Source of the DNA: Ophiura sarsii
Lineage: Eukaryota > Echinodermata > Ophiuroidea > Amphilepidida > Ophiuridae
Reading direction: 5' to 3'
NCBI GenBank assembly: GCA_035610835.1
Contig: CM069447.1
Location: forward strand, 61,015,048 to 61,079,047
Length of the DNA: 64,000 bases
The notes beneath the pieces are model-generated. The model was not told the DNA's origin and searched no databases. It saw only the letters and a program-made list of their open reading frames with translations. Position 1 is the stretch's first letter; every line of letters begins with the position of its first letter. A program made the translations under genes and the position numbers. Below are positions 1 to 11,845 of this stretch, piece after piece.

Positions 1-685
1 CATGCCTATACATTTCTTAAAACCAAGAGGCTTATGATCCTACGTAATTAGTGTACTATTCATTTTGGCTATAGGTGGATGAAATTACCCGTCAACATTA
101 CCCGATGATCAATAGTTTGTTATTTCATATATAAAAGTGATAGAGAAAGTTGCATCACATTGAGTTGAATTTCCAAGTTCAAAATGCAATAAATTCCATA
201 TCGACAGGATTTAGGTTGGGGTCACAATGAATCCTTCGAATTACTAGTGTACGTCATGATAGGGCGGTAATTTTGTCTTGCCACGGGTGGTATTTTTGGA
301 CGTCAATCATAACAAAAGCCAATTTATTATACAGCCACTGGATTGGCTACCTCTATGACAGTACAGACCGTGATATTATGACCATTGGCGCTGATTGACG
401 CTCTATCGTGCGTGTATTAATAAAGAATATGAATGGACATTTTATGAATTTGATGAAAAGAAAAGCAGCAATAGTCATAACCATTTTAAAACCTTGTCTT
501 CTTTGTTTCAACCAAGTGTTCATTCCGTTTGTATGTTATCAGACTAAAACACGAGACTATTGCCCAAAGCTGTTAGGATATCAAAATCTAAGTAGTGCTG
601 ATAGGCTTGTGCACTTGTCGACTGGTAGCCGCCTAAGTGTAGCGACCAAAGGATTCTGATATCTAAACTGGCAGCGATAATAATT
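1..685. other. Unassigned AT-rich sequence
   Basis: No exon, RNA gene or clear repeat could be supported here. The one longer open frame has no splice context and no recognisable motif. Confidence 0.4.
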
Positions 686-764
686 GATTTAAAAAGCGCT
701 TTGGGACTGTGCTTGCATTGTGGAAAGCGCTATATAAGAACGGTAATATTATTATTATTATTAT
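686..764 (+). repeat. 3' tail of a CR1/L2-type LINE or LINE-tailed SINE
   Basis: The stretch runs from AAAGCGCTTTGGGACTGT through GAAAGCGCTATATAAGAACG and ends in (ATT)n. This pattern, a GCGCTATATAA hairpin-like end followed by an ATT microsatellite, is the common 3' terminus of CR1/L2-clade elements in invertebrates. No coding part is attached, so the copy is severely 5'-truncated. A second tail of the same type lies at 61,436-61,527. Confidence 0.6.
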
Positions 765-2644
765 AAAGCAACCAATCAAAATAAGAGCAATGAGACAATA
801 TGGGTTATTCTTTACAACATAATTCTTCGGTGACGAATAGTTTATATAATCCTGGTCTAGAAAATAAAAGATTGATGTTATTTTAGTATTTACGTCATTC
901 GTCCATGTTTATGCCGATACACAAAATGTGTCCATATACTGCATAGAGTAACAGCAAATAAAGTATCTCATACAAATAATGGAGCATAGCAAGGGCACCT
1001 GTTTCTTATAATAGAGGAATTTAAAGAGTGTGAATAATGCATTTATATTCTGTTAGTTTATTGTCGAAGGCATTACTAATTTTTTAGCGTAGAAAAAGCT
1101 TTTGGTATCTTTCAGTCGCGCCGTTTAGGCTATGTCAGATTTAAATAGCATTGATGCTGTGCTGTTTGGTAGTTAAGGCTTATCAATATATATGTTCTTT
1201 ATAACCGGTTCCACAAAGTCATACATTATTGTTAAATCAACAAAGCAAACTCAGTCTCCAAGTATACGAGTACGGTACGCTTAGCCCGCAGTAACCTTAA
1301 GGGCACCTCTATAACGTTCTGTAGGTAAGTGATTATACATTTAAAGTGTCATTCATCAGTTGGTGTATGCCAGTCAATTCAGACAAAGGTATTTCACAGT
1401 TTACTTGGCCCGTGGCAAACACATTAGAGTAGATGTGGTGTATCTTTGGTTTAGGAGTAAAAATAGGTAAATGTGCAATATGCTCGTAACGGAAACCAAA
1501 CTGGGCTTAGTACAACAACGATAATGATGTGACCTGAGACATACCTCAAGTGATAAGAAGCACTATTCATTCCTGTTATGTGCAGCGATTCAGGTCTGAC
1601 ACGGTATTGTTATAGTTGATAGTTGAAGTTACCGCGCTATTTCAAATCTAGTGTTATCCACACGTATGTTACGATTTTCTAAACAACCTGAACACACTGT
1701 AGTATGGGGAGGTTACCGACATACAGACTGTGATCGATTTCTAAAACGATTACGCATTTATATTGCTAGAATTATGGCATTTCAGAAGAGGTATGCCAAT
1801 AAGAACCTACTAGTGACTTGTTCAACACATAAAACAATGTATTATGATATTCAAAGTGCAGGGTTTGTGTTTAGATTTAATATAAATTGAAACAGAAATG
1901 TTCAGATGTGGTTGAATTGATAAACTTATCTTTTTATGAATCAAATATGTTAAATTGCCATGTCAAATGCTGCACTTCACGTATACCACAACATTTCTTA
2001 GTGTGTACTGCTATGTTTATGGGGACCAGTCATTGCATTTTCATGGCAAAGTCTTTAATCTAAATCATTAGACGTGTGTAGTTCACCAATCTAAAAGCGT
2101 AGATAATAATAATAATAATAATAATAAAAAGGCATTTAAAAGACGCATTTCAAACCGCAAGGAAACACAATGCGCCGCACAAAGATAAAATCAATCAATT
2201 AAAAATTCAAATTTAAAATTTTAAAATTTAAAATTTAAAATTAAAAAATATCTACTAGATATGCCAATTAGCCTTGTTTATTGGGACAATTTGTAAGTTA
2301 GATGAATTATTGATAGGTTGATTTGCCATATAATGATAATAGCTATTGCCGCTTACTTGACTGCAACACGACTCTTAGTCCCTAAAGAGCACCACTGTAA
2401 TAAGAAGAAAATGAACCTTACATATGGGAGTACCCCCTCTTTAAATGGTAATACGTTGCAAATAAATTGTCGTAGAATCTACTGAATTGCAGTGTACATG
2501 ATTGCCCTGAAGTAAGATGAAGTACGCTTGCACGCACCCGGTCGATAATAGTATCATTTATCAAATATTGTGGCCAGTGAATCCTTACAAGGGTCGTGGC
2601 ACAATGCATGTAACCCATAGGCAACATGTGCCTATTTAGACACA
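765..2644. other. Unassigned intergenic sequence with an AT-rich patch
   Basis: No gene supported. A splice-donor-like CTGTAG/GTAAGT at about 1,322 has no identifiable exon. (AAT)n occurs at 2,104-2,127 and a poly(A/T)-rich low-complexity patch at about 2,190-2,250. Confidence 0.4.
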
Positions 2645-2955
2645 ATAATATGGTGTATCTTCCATGCAGATTCTGGAAGCGGGTAGGACTACATTATGTA
2701 TTATTAGGTCACAAAATGTGCACATGCCGGAAGCATTATAAACAAACGGGATTTTGTCGTGGTGTATCTTTAGTGTAGATGCTAGAGGCGATAAACTTAC
2801 ACTGTGCGCGCAATAAGAACACAAATAAGGTTGATATCAACTTAAATGTACCGGGTCGTCATCGTGTCTCTTTAGTGTAGATGCTAGAAGCGGTAAACCT
2901 ACATTGTGCGCGCAATAAGAACACAAGTAAGGACGATATCAGATTAAATGAACCT
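2645..2955. repeat. Short tandem duplication, ~102-bp unit
   Basis: Two clear units (motif GTAGATGCTAGA at about 2,775 and 2,877, followed by the shared GTGCGCGCAATAAGAACACA) and a weaker unit upstream. Not coding. Confidence 0.6.
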
Positions 2956-3089
2956 GGCAAAATGCCAATATCATACGGAAAGGGGTCGCAGTGATGACAT
3001 CAATTATCATCAAGTCAGTCAGGCAGAGGAAGTGTCTCACAATCGATCAAGTTCATAAATGACACGTGCTTCGTGTTCAGGATTTTTAA

Positions 3090-3293
3090 CCCCCTGAGAA
3101 CTACCGGCCGATTGGTCAGAAAGATGGATACATCATTTATTGCACCAATCAGAGACGGTGTTAGAATAATTGTATTCCTGATAAAGATTGGAGGGAAATA
3201 TTTTACAAGCTGCATTTTAATTGGCTATTCAAATGAATATATCTTATAAACCAATCAGAACCACTGTAAGATAATCCGGTAGTGCCCAGGGGG
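3090..3293. mobile_element. piggyBac-like MITE, TTAA target site, CCC..GGG ends
   Basis: A 204-bp element flanked by TTAA (3,086-3,089 and 3,294-3,297). Ends are inverted: CCCCCTGAGAACTACCGG on the left and the reverse complement of CCCCCTGGGCACTACCGG on the right. TTAA duplication with CCC/GGG ends is the signature of the piggyBac superfamily. It has no transposase and is therefore non-autonomous. It is unrelated in sequence to the CACTTTCC TTAA family elsewhere in the window. Confidence 0.75.
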
Positions 3294-3427
3294 TTAAATA
3301 AAACCCTATGTAACCAAGGAGTTATTATAGTTAACTTAACTCCTTGATGTAACTAAGAACAAAGATTGGTTTGTGAAAATGAATGGGATTGATGTAAAGG
3401 GTAGTTTATATTGAAGACATTTCCTGA

Positions 3428-4652
3428 GACATTTCTAGCACAAAGTTGAGAACTTTGACCGTTGCATACACATACTGAAAAGTAGAAATCTAGACCATTC
3501 GTTGTTTCACAAGTTGAGACTTGAGTCTAGGTTAGAGGTTGTAGCCGATGTTCATTCCCTGCATGTCTGTTCATTTCACTTGTCATAAGTTCATAAAATC
3601 TTAATGTCACGCGATACTTGGCACAAAATAAGCAAACTTAAAGAAATCTGAACATCCCTATGTCCTTCAAACCTTAAAAGCACATCTATATTGTGAATCC
3701 CTGCGGACATTTAGTAGGAATATTGTAAAATGGCTCTCTCGTGTAAACTGAGCATAACCAATGAAAGTTACGGGGGAATTGAAATGTAATAGTCACGAAG
3801 GCGTCACGGTATAGATAGCAGGTCCCAAACCTAGATGTCAAGTACCTTTTAACGCTACCCGTTATTGGTCTCCAAACGTTTTTTTGCTAACACATTGTTG
3901 ACCGACACCTGTGGGAAGTTTGCGAGCTTCACCAATATTGATACAACGAAATACATGACTTCTATCACGTATTTATGCCATCTTCTATTCTAAGGAAATA
4001 CTTTTTCACGGGCCTAACCGAACCAATTTTTTTAAAAGATTTTATTTTGAAAAATGTGTAAAGTGTCCTCAAATATTTTCAACATTATACTTACAAACCT
4101 TTTGGAAAATATTGGAGATTTGTCAAATAAATGTTAATATGTTTTCGGACATTTGATTTTTTTCTTCTTCAAAACATTCCAAAGACGACCAGCCCGACCT
4201 GCTTGCAAGATCCGTTCGCCCGTTAGAGTAACTTGGTTTTCGTCACCATATGGAGTTGTTCAGAGGCGATTAAGAGCATCTTCAGTGCTTGCCCCTTGCA
4301 ATCAACCAATATTTGTTCATGGGTTATAGAGAAGGTAGAGCAATCTCAACTAATATTGATAACTGCTGCTTATGGTAGTACGTGTGTTCTTCCGAATCTC
4401 ACGGGGCCAAACACCAGCATGACACAGGCGTGCTAAACGAGTAACAATAACGTATAGTTTCGTCTAATTCATTTAAAAGTATGATCAAATGCAGGAGCGG
4501 ATTTAATAGTCTGCAAAATCAGCAGTTGCTGATGGGTCCACCTGACCTGATGGGATAAAAAAGGACAGGCAAATCTTGCCGAAGATAACGGAAAATTTGT
4601 TATGATTTCAAGGTCGTATTTTTTGGCACACTGACATGGCGTGAGGTATTTA
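3428..4652. repeat. Copy A of a ~1.2-kb dispersed repeat (inverted copy at 27.66-29.66 kb)
   Basis: This stretch matches 27,655-29,662 in inverted orientation almost end to end, with many substitutions and small indels. Copy A lacks the 870-bp element found in copy B and shows the unoccupied target at about 4,351. The short open frames inside are not conserved between copies, so coding is unlikely. The superfamily is not recognised. Confidence 0.75.
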
Positions 4653-4739
4653 TAACAGCCCTATGTCGATGCAGTTGCACCACTGGCAAAGTATAGAGCA
4701 CTCCTTAAAAGGCGCCACTGTGAACAAAATTTCAGTTAA

Positions 4740-5025
4740 ACGCTTTTCACGCGGCAGGCGTCTGCAGACGACATTTCAAAATGTCACAAAATGTTTTAAA
4801 AATGTCAAAATTGTTGAACTGCATTACCATATTTGGCATTTACAGGCCTTATTGGCTTTTCAGCCTACTCCTCCACACGCTTTTGTTGTTTTTAAGTTTT
4901 ACATTTTTGATGTAGTGTTGTTTTTATGGAAATAAATTTGATTTGATTTGATTTGAGTTGGGGAAGGTTTCTAAAAAATCTGTTTGTATAGGCCTATGGT
5001 AGAACTAATAGCCGCGTTAAAAGTG
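4740..5025 (+). mobile_element. CACTTTCC/TTAA MITE, copy 1, with nested LINE-tail insertion
   Basis: Recognised by ACGCTTTTCACGCGGCAGG, the palindromic GTCTGCAGAC core, the AAAATGTCACAAAATG segment and the right end GCCGCGTTAAAAGTGTG. The right TTAA has mutated. Inside, about 4,845-4,957 is extra relative to the other copies and ends in (GATTT)n, which looks like a short 5'-truncated LINE/SINE insertion with an oligomeric tail. Confidence 0.7.
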
Positions 5026-5126
5026 TGAAACACGTTTTTACTTTAAATTGAACTTAATTATCCGCTCTACGGACTTTAAGGTGGCTGATGGCTAACGAGA
5101 GAACCCACTATTCGTCAGCGAAGTGA

Positions 5127-5175
5127 GTTTGTTGTTGTTGGTTGTTTTGTTGTTTTTGTTGTTGTTATTGTTGTT
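5127..5175. repeat. (TTG)n microsatellite
   Basis: Imperfect run of TTG/TTTG units. Sequence from 5,176 to 5,715 beyond it shows nothing I can assign. Confidence 0.8.
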
Positions 5176-5718
5176 TGTTGTATATATTCTCCTGCTAGGT
5201 TTCGGTCTACAAGTCGCTTCGTAATACATTTTGCTTTTATAGCTATTATAAAGTTGGTTTGACCTTAATTTATTGTATTTGATGTTCTTATAACTGATTA
5301 TGGTGTTCGTAATCCCTCCAATTGCGCATAATCAGTGCAATCCATGCGTTTAGCAAACAATGTTATTCCTGCACAACAACGACAGGAGTATAAACGGGTC
5401 ATAATTAGTATCGGCACTCATGTGTCAGTCACAATCAGGACCTCTTTCCTGGTTATGCGCAACCGCATTTCGATATTTGGTCTAGAAATGTATATGAACA
5501 GTAGATATAATCATACGGTTTGATAACGTAAGTGTGCCATAGCTATTCTTTAATGGGTTCAATGTTTTGGCAGCATTCTAAAGAGTACACTTTGCTTTCA
5601 TTGTCTGGTCAAAACTAATAAGTATTCTTTTTCGTCGATATTAGAACAGACTAGTAGTAGTAGCTCACTGAAGGTCGAACACCGGGTGACAATTTTGGTT
5701 TAATCTATCTAAAGATTA

Positions 5719-5866
5719 AGGTTTATCGCGATTAGGTAAAGATCAATTGATTATCCTTTTCTGTTGCATTGTGGGATTAAAAAGGGACAAAATTCGCCCC
5801 CTTTTCTATCCCACAATGCATCAGAAAAGGATAATCAATTGATTTTTACCTATTCGCGATAAGGGT
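5719..5866. mobile_element. Long inverted-repeat (snapback) MITE, ~148 bp
   Basis: Two arms of nearly 60 bp (left 5,719-5,776, right about 5,808-5,866) pair almost completely. Each carries AGGATAATCAATTGAT or its complement and GCATTGTGGGA or its complement. The loop itself has AAAAGGG opposite CCCTTTT. No coding capacity; hairpin-type MITE or palindromic insertion. Confidence 0.7.
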
Positions 5867-5902
5867 AATGACTAAATATCATAATCTGATTTTCGACGGG
5901 CT

Positions 5903-6026
5903 AAGGTTCGTTCATACTCGCGTCGTGGTGCATCGGCCAACGTCGCCGGATAAAAAGCTGACTCTGCTTCAACTCGTGCGTCGAGATCCGTCGACGTCGT
6001 GCGATGCGCAAGTATGAACGGACCTT
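5903..6026. mobile_element. Small MITE with AAGGTYCGTTCATACT ends
   Basis: About 124 bp with ~17-bp terminal inverted repeats: AAGGTTCGTTCATACTCGC at the left and the complement of AAGGTCCGTTCATACTTGC at the right. Superfamily not determined; the target duplication is unclear. A 25-nt G tract follows immediately. Confidence 0.65.
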
Positions 6027-6029
6027 TAA

Positions 6030-6054
6030 GGGGGGGGGGGGGGGGGGGGGGGGG
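6030..6054 (+). repeat. Poly(dG) tract, 25 nt
   Basis: Homopolymer G on the + strand. It is the first of 15 G runs of 11 nt or more in the window. No feature is recognised from 6,055 to 6,557. Confidence 0.9.
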
Positions 6055-6560
6055 CTTAAGGAAGTTTTTTGTTGAATTTTATGAGTGCTGTAATTTTTGA
6101 TCTATGACTCAAATGTATATAAAAGAATACTTTTTTGGAAAGGAAATGGACCAGAGAATCAGAGAATTTCCCGGAATTCCGAACAATAGCTAATTTAATT
6201 TAAGAGCACAAATGTGGGACAAGGTCAAAAATAGTCAAATTCATAAACAATTTTATTTCTAATCTTGAAACATCGTGTTTCCAAACAATAGCCCATCTGG
6301 TAAGTTACTTCATGGAGGACAACTGTACATTTCAAAACACTTTCACACGGTTGGTTATGAAAATCCCCATCTTGTTTTTCGCCAGTCTTTGAAAAGGTTA
6401 TTGGCCCATGCAATATTTACAAATCAAATAACGCTATCACCAACGAGTTGATCGTAATTAAGGTCATTCAACAATGCGCAGTGTTGAAAAACAGAAACGC
6501 GTGAAAAGAGCAATATATGCCAATGTTGCCGTATCTGGGGCGCGCAAAGGTTTTTTTTAA

Positions 6561-6972
6561 ACCGTAAACAACATTTGAATAGGGAGAAACCATGGACGGT
6601 AAAAAGGTAAAACTTATGTTATTTATGTACATTGTATATGGTGGTATATGTGTAATATTTCTGTTACTTAGTTTAAAACTTTAATCATTTCACCAATCTC
6701 ATAGCTTACTTACTTAATGCAAGAAAGAGAGGTTGGACAAGGATTCGAACCTGTAATCTTCCGCATCATAAGCGAATCTAATCCACTGAGCTATGTAAAC
6801 TAGTTTATAGGTGTTTTTGTTGTTGTAAAACTTAAATAATTAATACAGTGACGGAATAAAGCGTAGTCTACATGTATTACTATATAGACTGGTTGGTATA
6901 TAGTGTATAGTACAGTGTATAGGCCTATTAGAGTATTACAGGTTTCTCCCTATTCTAAATGTTGTTTACGGT
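6561..6972. mobile_element. 412-bp TIR element with TAA duplication, carrying a tRNA-like sequence
   Basis: The ends form ~31-bp inverted repeats beginning ACCGTAAACAAC and ending in its complement, with one mismatch and one indel. TAA flanks both sides (6,558-6,560 and 6,973-6,975). A 3-bp TAA duplication fits PIF/Harbinger-type elements, but no transposase is present. The interior contains a tRNA-like segment on the minus strand. Confidence 0.75.
6724..6797 (-). pseudogene. tRNA-like sequence (tRNA pseudogene or SINE head)
   Basis: On the minus strand the order is A-box-like TAGCTCAGTGG, an anticodon arm TTCGC-TTATGAT-GCGGA, and B-box GGTTCGAATCC. The 3' acceptor strand would be TGTCCAAC, but the 5' strand has diverged to GTTTACA, so the acceptor stem is mismatched and the T stem is imperfect. 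The loop would give anticodon ATG, which is not a normal metazoan tRNA. I read it as a decayed tRNA gene or tRNA-derived SINE head inside the surrounding TIR element. Confidence 0.55.
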
Positions 6973-6999
6973 TAATCAATACGCATCCGGCGCATATTA

Positions 7000-7830
7000 T
7001 CATATCATTCAAAAATAGCATTGCACGATTTACAAATATAAAAATTTGGAAATACAAATAAACATACAGCTAAACATAATAAAATGATAATATGGCAAGG
7101 ATAGCCTTAAACTATAGAAATATTACCAATGAGGTCCTAATATACAAATAAGAATAGTAATAATTATACATGTATAAAAACACCAAACATTAGAACAAGG
7201 ATACGGTATACGGTATATAAAACTAGAAATGTATTTGATTCAAGAGATTTTTTGATCTTTTTTAAAAGTAGATTTCAGTGAAATGGATTTAGCATTGTCA
7301 GGAAGCCTGTTACAACCATTGATTACTTTGTAATAAAAATAAGCTGAACTGGGGGTCTTAATCTTTGGAATTTGAAAATCAAAACCACTTCCCTACTTTT
7401 ATTATAACGATGTAAACTCGATAGCTTGATAACATTATCTTTCATCTAGTTTGTACAGGTATCATAAAATATGTTAAAAACATGGTTCAAACGAATCTGC
7501 TCAGCTCTGGTATTGATGTTCAAAACGCCAAAAGTTTGGAAATCTGCATGAGTTATATGATACATAAAATACTTATCAAGGATAAATCCCTTATTGTTTC
7601 GAGCACATTGTAATCTATTTTGCCCGAGTCCCACCACGACAAAGGCAGTAACATCATCTTTTCCCTCCAAAATTGAGTTTATTGCATAAATACAATAACA
7701 ATAATTACTATCTTTCAGTATACTAAACCTTTGGCCCAGGGACACACAGTGATGTGTTGGAGGCTGCGCCCTCAATTTTGATAAAAACTGGGATTTGTAC
7801 AATTTTTACAATTGTATTACATGTATGAAC
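7000..7830 (-). pseudogene. Decayed CR1/L2-type LINE, C-terminal end of the reverse transcriptase ORF
   Basis: On the minus strand the peptide segments ILDKYFMYHITHADF, LNINTRAEQIRLNHVFNIF and, in other frames, CNRLPDNAKSISLKSTFKK match the pattern of the post-catalytic C-terminal region of CR1/L2-like LINE ORF2 proteins. Frames shift at least twice and an in-frame stop follows YDTCTN, so it is dead. The catalytic core is missing (5' truncation, typical of target-primed insertion). AT-rich sequence below about 7,230 is the likely 3' UTR. Identified from family resemblance, not from a search. Confidence 0.6.
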
Positions 7831-8640
7831 TTATACTTGTAAGGATTCAGAAAAATCAGCCCTCTATGTACAACAAAACGTCGATTCAAATTTTCTGGTC
7901 TACAGCTTAGACACGAATTTTACACTAATAGTTGGGAGAGCATAGGGTTTTCCGGTCCCAGTCAGTAGATATACAACATAAGTGGACATCCTTGCCGACT
8001 TGGGTGGTTAATTGACCATTGACACTTGATTTTGGGTAGAATGTCACATATGTGTTTCATAGCCATGTGTGTATCCCTCTAAGTCTTCGCAACATTGAAC
8101 ACAAAAATCCGCTAAGCATTTGCTTCCTCCAAATTGCACATTACATTACAATATACGAGACTTAGAAACCGCGGCACCTTTCTTCACTCTACTCTGCAAA
8201 GACATCATTCCCTAATCGTGAAATAACACTTTTTACCACTCTCACCACAATCTGGATAAAATGCAGTTCTTAAAAAGGGCAGTTTGTGACACAAACAAGT
8301 TCTTTAAACACCTTTATTTTTGAAGGGGAAAAGAAGAAAACTCTAATTTCTTAGCAAAACGCAGATATTTTGAATATTTAAGTTTTTACCATTCCAAATT
8401 AAAAAAGAAATCCTTTTAAGGATTTCTTTAAAAGATCTTAAAAGATCGATCAGTTCTTAAAACTCTAAAATGGTCCCAGAAACTCCTAAAATGATACAAA
8501 TACCCACCAAAAACTGCTGTTGTGTGAAAAATTAACAATTTCGAAATTGCAACATTGACATCAAATATACCTTTGAATGAACCTTCTGAACCTTCTGAAG
8601 ATTTAGTCAACAGGGCAGGATTAAATCCGCATATCGCTAA
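7831..8640. other. Unassigned; contains one perfect short palindrome
   Basis: No gene seen. AAGAAATCCTT-TT-AAGGATTTCTT at 8,405-8,428 is a perfect 11-bp-arm hairpin. Confidence 0.4.
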
Positions 8641-8654
8641 CTTTTCTGTAACCT

Positions 8655-8905
8655 AGGAATATGCTGTACAGACACAGACCGGGATGATCCCCTACTCTTT
8701 ACGAAGGAGTCTGTGACCTTTTAACGTGCTCGGATTTTTGCTCTTCCGATACACGGGACCACCATTTCTACGTGATTTTCCGAACCACGAGGTAATTGAG
8801 ACTAAGTACCATGCCCAAGGATACAAACGTGTTGGTCGTAGCGGGGCTCGAACTCACAACCTTTGCTATTTTGTCTGGGCAGATTTACAAATGTATAGTA
8901 TTTTG
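8655..8905 (-). mobile_element. SINE-like repeat with tRNA B-box end
   Basis: The minus strand has GAGTTCGAGCCCCGCTACG, a T-arm/B-box-like sequence, followed by a body ending in AGAGTAGGGGATCATCCCGG. The body from GTAGAAATGGTGGTCC to the end is repeated at 24,690-24,800. No A-box was found, so the head is partial. Open frames across it are incidental. Confidence 0.5.
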
Positions 8906-9100
8906 AAACTATATTGATATTGATTAGTGTTCAACACATGTATTCGTGATCTGTTAAAGACAAAATAATACAATACGTATCTTACAAAGTATGGCAATAT
9001 TGAACCAAAACATGCAATTGCAAATGTTACAGAAACAAATGTTACAGAAAGTTAACCAGTTATGAAGAAATACTGAGTATAAGGTTTCTAAAACCAACTA

Positions 9101-9539
9101 CAGGGTGAGTCAAAAAGACTGCAATAGTGGAAAGAAGCCATTTTGTTTTCAAAACCAAAATGAATTTTAAAACTTTTTGAACGTTGCAAGAATAATGTAT
9201 TTAATCCTAACTTTGTGTGAAAAAATGAAGTCGATCGCATTTTCCGTTTGTCTTTAGTGAACCTTTTGACCAGTGCACCCATTTTACATGTTTGTCCACG
9301 AGATACCCAAAATATGCATCAGATCGCAAAATGTGTCTCTCATTCAAATTTGGAAACTTGAGTTCATTTGTGATGTAATTGGAATTTGATGCTTCCTTTC
9401 TTGTTTACATGTGAGTTTTTCACACAAAGTTAGGATTAAATACAGCATTCTTGCAACGTTTAAAAAGTTTTAAAATTCATTTTGGTTTTGAAAACAAAAT
9501 GGCTTCTTTCCATTATTGCAGTCTTTTTGACTCACCCTG
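9101..9539. mobile_element. Mariner-like MITE (439 bp) with ~125-bp TIRs and TA duplication
   Basis: Ends CAGGGTGAGTCAAAAAGACT and its exact complement, with the inverted similarity running on for about 125 bp per side (AGAAGCCATTTTG, CTTGCAACGTT and others). TA lies on both sides (9,099-9,100 and 9,540-9,541). CAGGGTG..CAAAA ends with TA duplication are typical of IS630/Tc1/mariner elements. No transposase. Confidence 0.8.
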
Positions 9540-9612
9540 TATATGGAAACTCTGATATAAAATACGATGCCGTGTGTAGAAATTGGAACAGGTAAGAAAG
9601 GAACTAACTTAA

Positions 9613-9852
9613 CACTTTCCACGCGGTAGTCGTCTGCAGACGACAGTTCCGAAATTTCATAAAATGTTTAAAAATATGTTAAATTATTGGATTCCATATC
9701 CATGTTTGGAATCACCATGAGAAATGCATTAAAATAAACACAAACATGCCTAGCATTGGTTCAGCAATCCTTGAGATAGACCTTGAAAGCTGGGAAAGGT
9801 TTCTGAAAAATCTGTTTTGTATATGGTAAAACAAATAACCGCGTTGAAAGTG
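9613..9852 (+). mobile_element. CACTTTCC/TTAA MITE, copy 2 (complete)
   Basis: 240 bp, TTAA at 9,609-9,612 and 9,853-9,856. Left end CACTTTCCACGCGG is followed by the palindrome GTCGTCTGCAGACGAC; right end GCGTTGAAAGTG. Same family as copies near 4.74, 12.38, 13.49, 22.87 and 49.99 kb. Confidence 0.85.
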
Positions 9853-9859
9853 TTAAACT

Positions 9860-10806
9860 ACAATACTACAATGTATATCTGATATGGTATCACCATGGAG
9901 AAGCTGCGTTAACTCCATATTATTGATATATGATGTCACCATGTCCGTCTCAAGTTTACACAGTCACATATCTTATCGAATTTTACGTTATTTTCCAGAG
10001 AAGCTTTGTTTGGCTAGTAATACACCGTTGTATTTCCTACTCGAAGGACTGATTGAAGAATCTGAAGCTTATGTAGAGAGACACCAATATAAACACTTGA
10101 AGCAAATAACATGTATTTTGTTAACTTGGTAAATTTTCTTTGTGTTTTTAGGGTTTTGTTCAGTAAATATATCAATAGAGATACTTGCGAGGCTACTTGA
10201 TCCGTTTAAATTGGAAAAGATAATAATAATAATAATATCTAGAATTCCTCTACTTCGAAGTGTTGAAGCTAACCCTGTCACGAAATTGCAAAATATGCGG
10301 AATGTTCCGAAAAATATGATAAATATCTATAAAAAATATATCTAAACTCCGAGTAGTTCAGTGTTAATCCAAATAGACGACCTCAAGATCTGCGGTGAAA
10401 TCTCCATATATAAGCTTAAAGCTTTATATCTCAGATAAAATAATTCGCACTATAAAATTGAAAACATATTGGATAGAGAAGTCTGGTATGAATGCTTTTG
10501 TAGAAGAAAGTTGATCGTACATACTAGCGTCCTGCAAGGTGAACAAATGTATGGTATTAATTGTGAATGTTGTGATCAAATAATTGAGCGTGTATTTTAT
10601 ATTAAGGGGCCTCAGAAAGGCTGAGAAAGCGCGGCAAGTTTGGTATGAAAATAGTTCTACACGTGTTTTAAGAGAGATAGAGAGCAAGCTTTATAAAGGT
10701 ATCGATACGTTTGGGACACCCTGTACTTTACGAAGATGTAAACATAGTAAACAATTGTAACGTATATAATATTCGATGGCTGTAAAGCAGCACACTTAAA
10801 AATAGA
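9860..10806. other. Unassigned; one orphan mariner-type end
   Basis: On the minus strand, TACAGGGTGTCCCAAACG at 10,708-10,725 is a typical Tc1/mariner terminus, but no matching opposite end was found within about 400 bp. No gene supported. Confidence 0.4.
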
Positions 10807-11008
10807 TAGTTAAAAATTACCCCCTTTTAGGGTCAACTATGCACCGATTGAGACAAAGGTTAAAATATGACACTTTTCCAGTCATTTCTTAACCATTTTT
10901 TGTATCAAATGACCAAGAAAATGACAGAAAAAGAGCAAAACCACTTGAAAAAGAGTCATATGTAAACCCTTTTTCAGTTGGTGCCTTAGCAATGGTAATT
11001 TTTAACTA
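10807..11008. mobile_element. Small MITE, TAGTTAAAAATTACC ends
   Basis: About 202 bp bounded by TAGTTAAAAATTACC and its complement. It may duplicate TA. Interior non-coding. Class not recognised. Confidence 0.6.
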
Positions 11009-11180
11009 AAAGATGACAGATCTGTCGTCACAACCGTTTTTATTGAAAACGGTCATTATTTTATATCAATAATTTATAACGGTAGGATTTAAATTATCCA
11101 GTGAGAAAATATACAGTATTGTCTGATACAATGTAGTACGGGACAGCTTCTTGTCTAATTGAAATTGAAACACGTGTGAT

Positions 11181-11845
11181 CAGTCAGCTGTAGAACGGAA
11201 CCCCGTTTCAATTGAGGGCGCTCGAAAACGACGGGTGTACGTAACCAATGTAACGCATACCCGTCAATTTGCGCAATTATTGAATTTTCGCCTTTTACCC
11301 CAATTATCTGCATACAAAGTAACTATCCATCGAGTTGAGGGCAGCATAAGGTACCAGAACTCCTTGCGATATCCAGTTCGATGGTTTAATTTAACCTTTG
11401 ACCCCAACATCACACGACACAAGCTAAAATTATGTATTTTTTGACCGGTTTGCTGCGATGAGACCACCATTTTCTAGACGAGATTACACCAATTTTAAGA
11501 ATTTTTAGGGTAAATGTGATAATTTTTACATTAAATATAAGCCCAATAGTATTCAGAAGTGATGCCTTTGTAACGGTTATCTCTGTGATAAGAGAGTTAT
11601 TTCGTTGTTTAAAATCAGCAAAATCGGCTTTTTATGAATTTTGAAAATTACTGTGACGTGAGGCCGTTCCTTGGAAACGCTGTCCCGTTCCCAAGCCTGC
11701 CCTCTATTGAAAAGTGTTTTTTGTTCGTATTCCGACGGGCGACGGACTTCCGTCACTTTATGAATCGCCGTGTAAAAAATGACGGCAATGCGTCTCTAAA
11801 ACGAGCGCCCTCAATTGAAACGGGGCTCCGTTCTACAGCTGACTG
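11181..11845. mobile_element. 665-bp TIR element with 5-bp duplication (GTGAT), copy 1
   Basis: Near-perfect ~44-bp terminal inverted repeats start CAGTCAGCTGTAGAACGGA and run to GAGGGCGCTCG. GTGAT lies on both sides (11,176-11,180; 11,846-11,850). A second copy at 38,960-39,474 is flanked by a different 5-mer, TTAAA, on both sides, which supports a 5-bp duplication. CA..TG ends plus 5 bp suggest an hAT-like (hAT5) or related family, but no transposase remains. The open frames inside do not match between copies. Confidence 0.75.

Noticed and set aside
1315..1335. Splice donor CTGTAG/GTAAGT
   Set aside because: A lone donor consensus with no open frame or acceptor partner; expected by chance in 64 kb.
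6724..6797. Functional tRNA gene
   Set aside because: Acceptor stem strands do not pair, the T stem is imperfect, and anticodon ATG is not expected.
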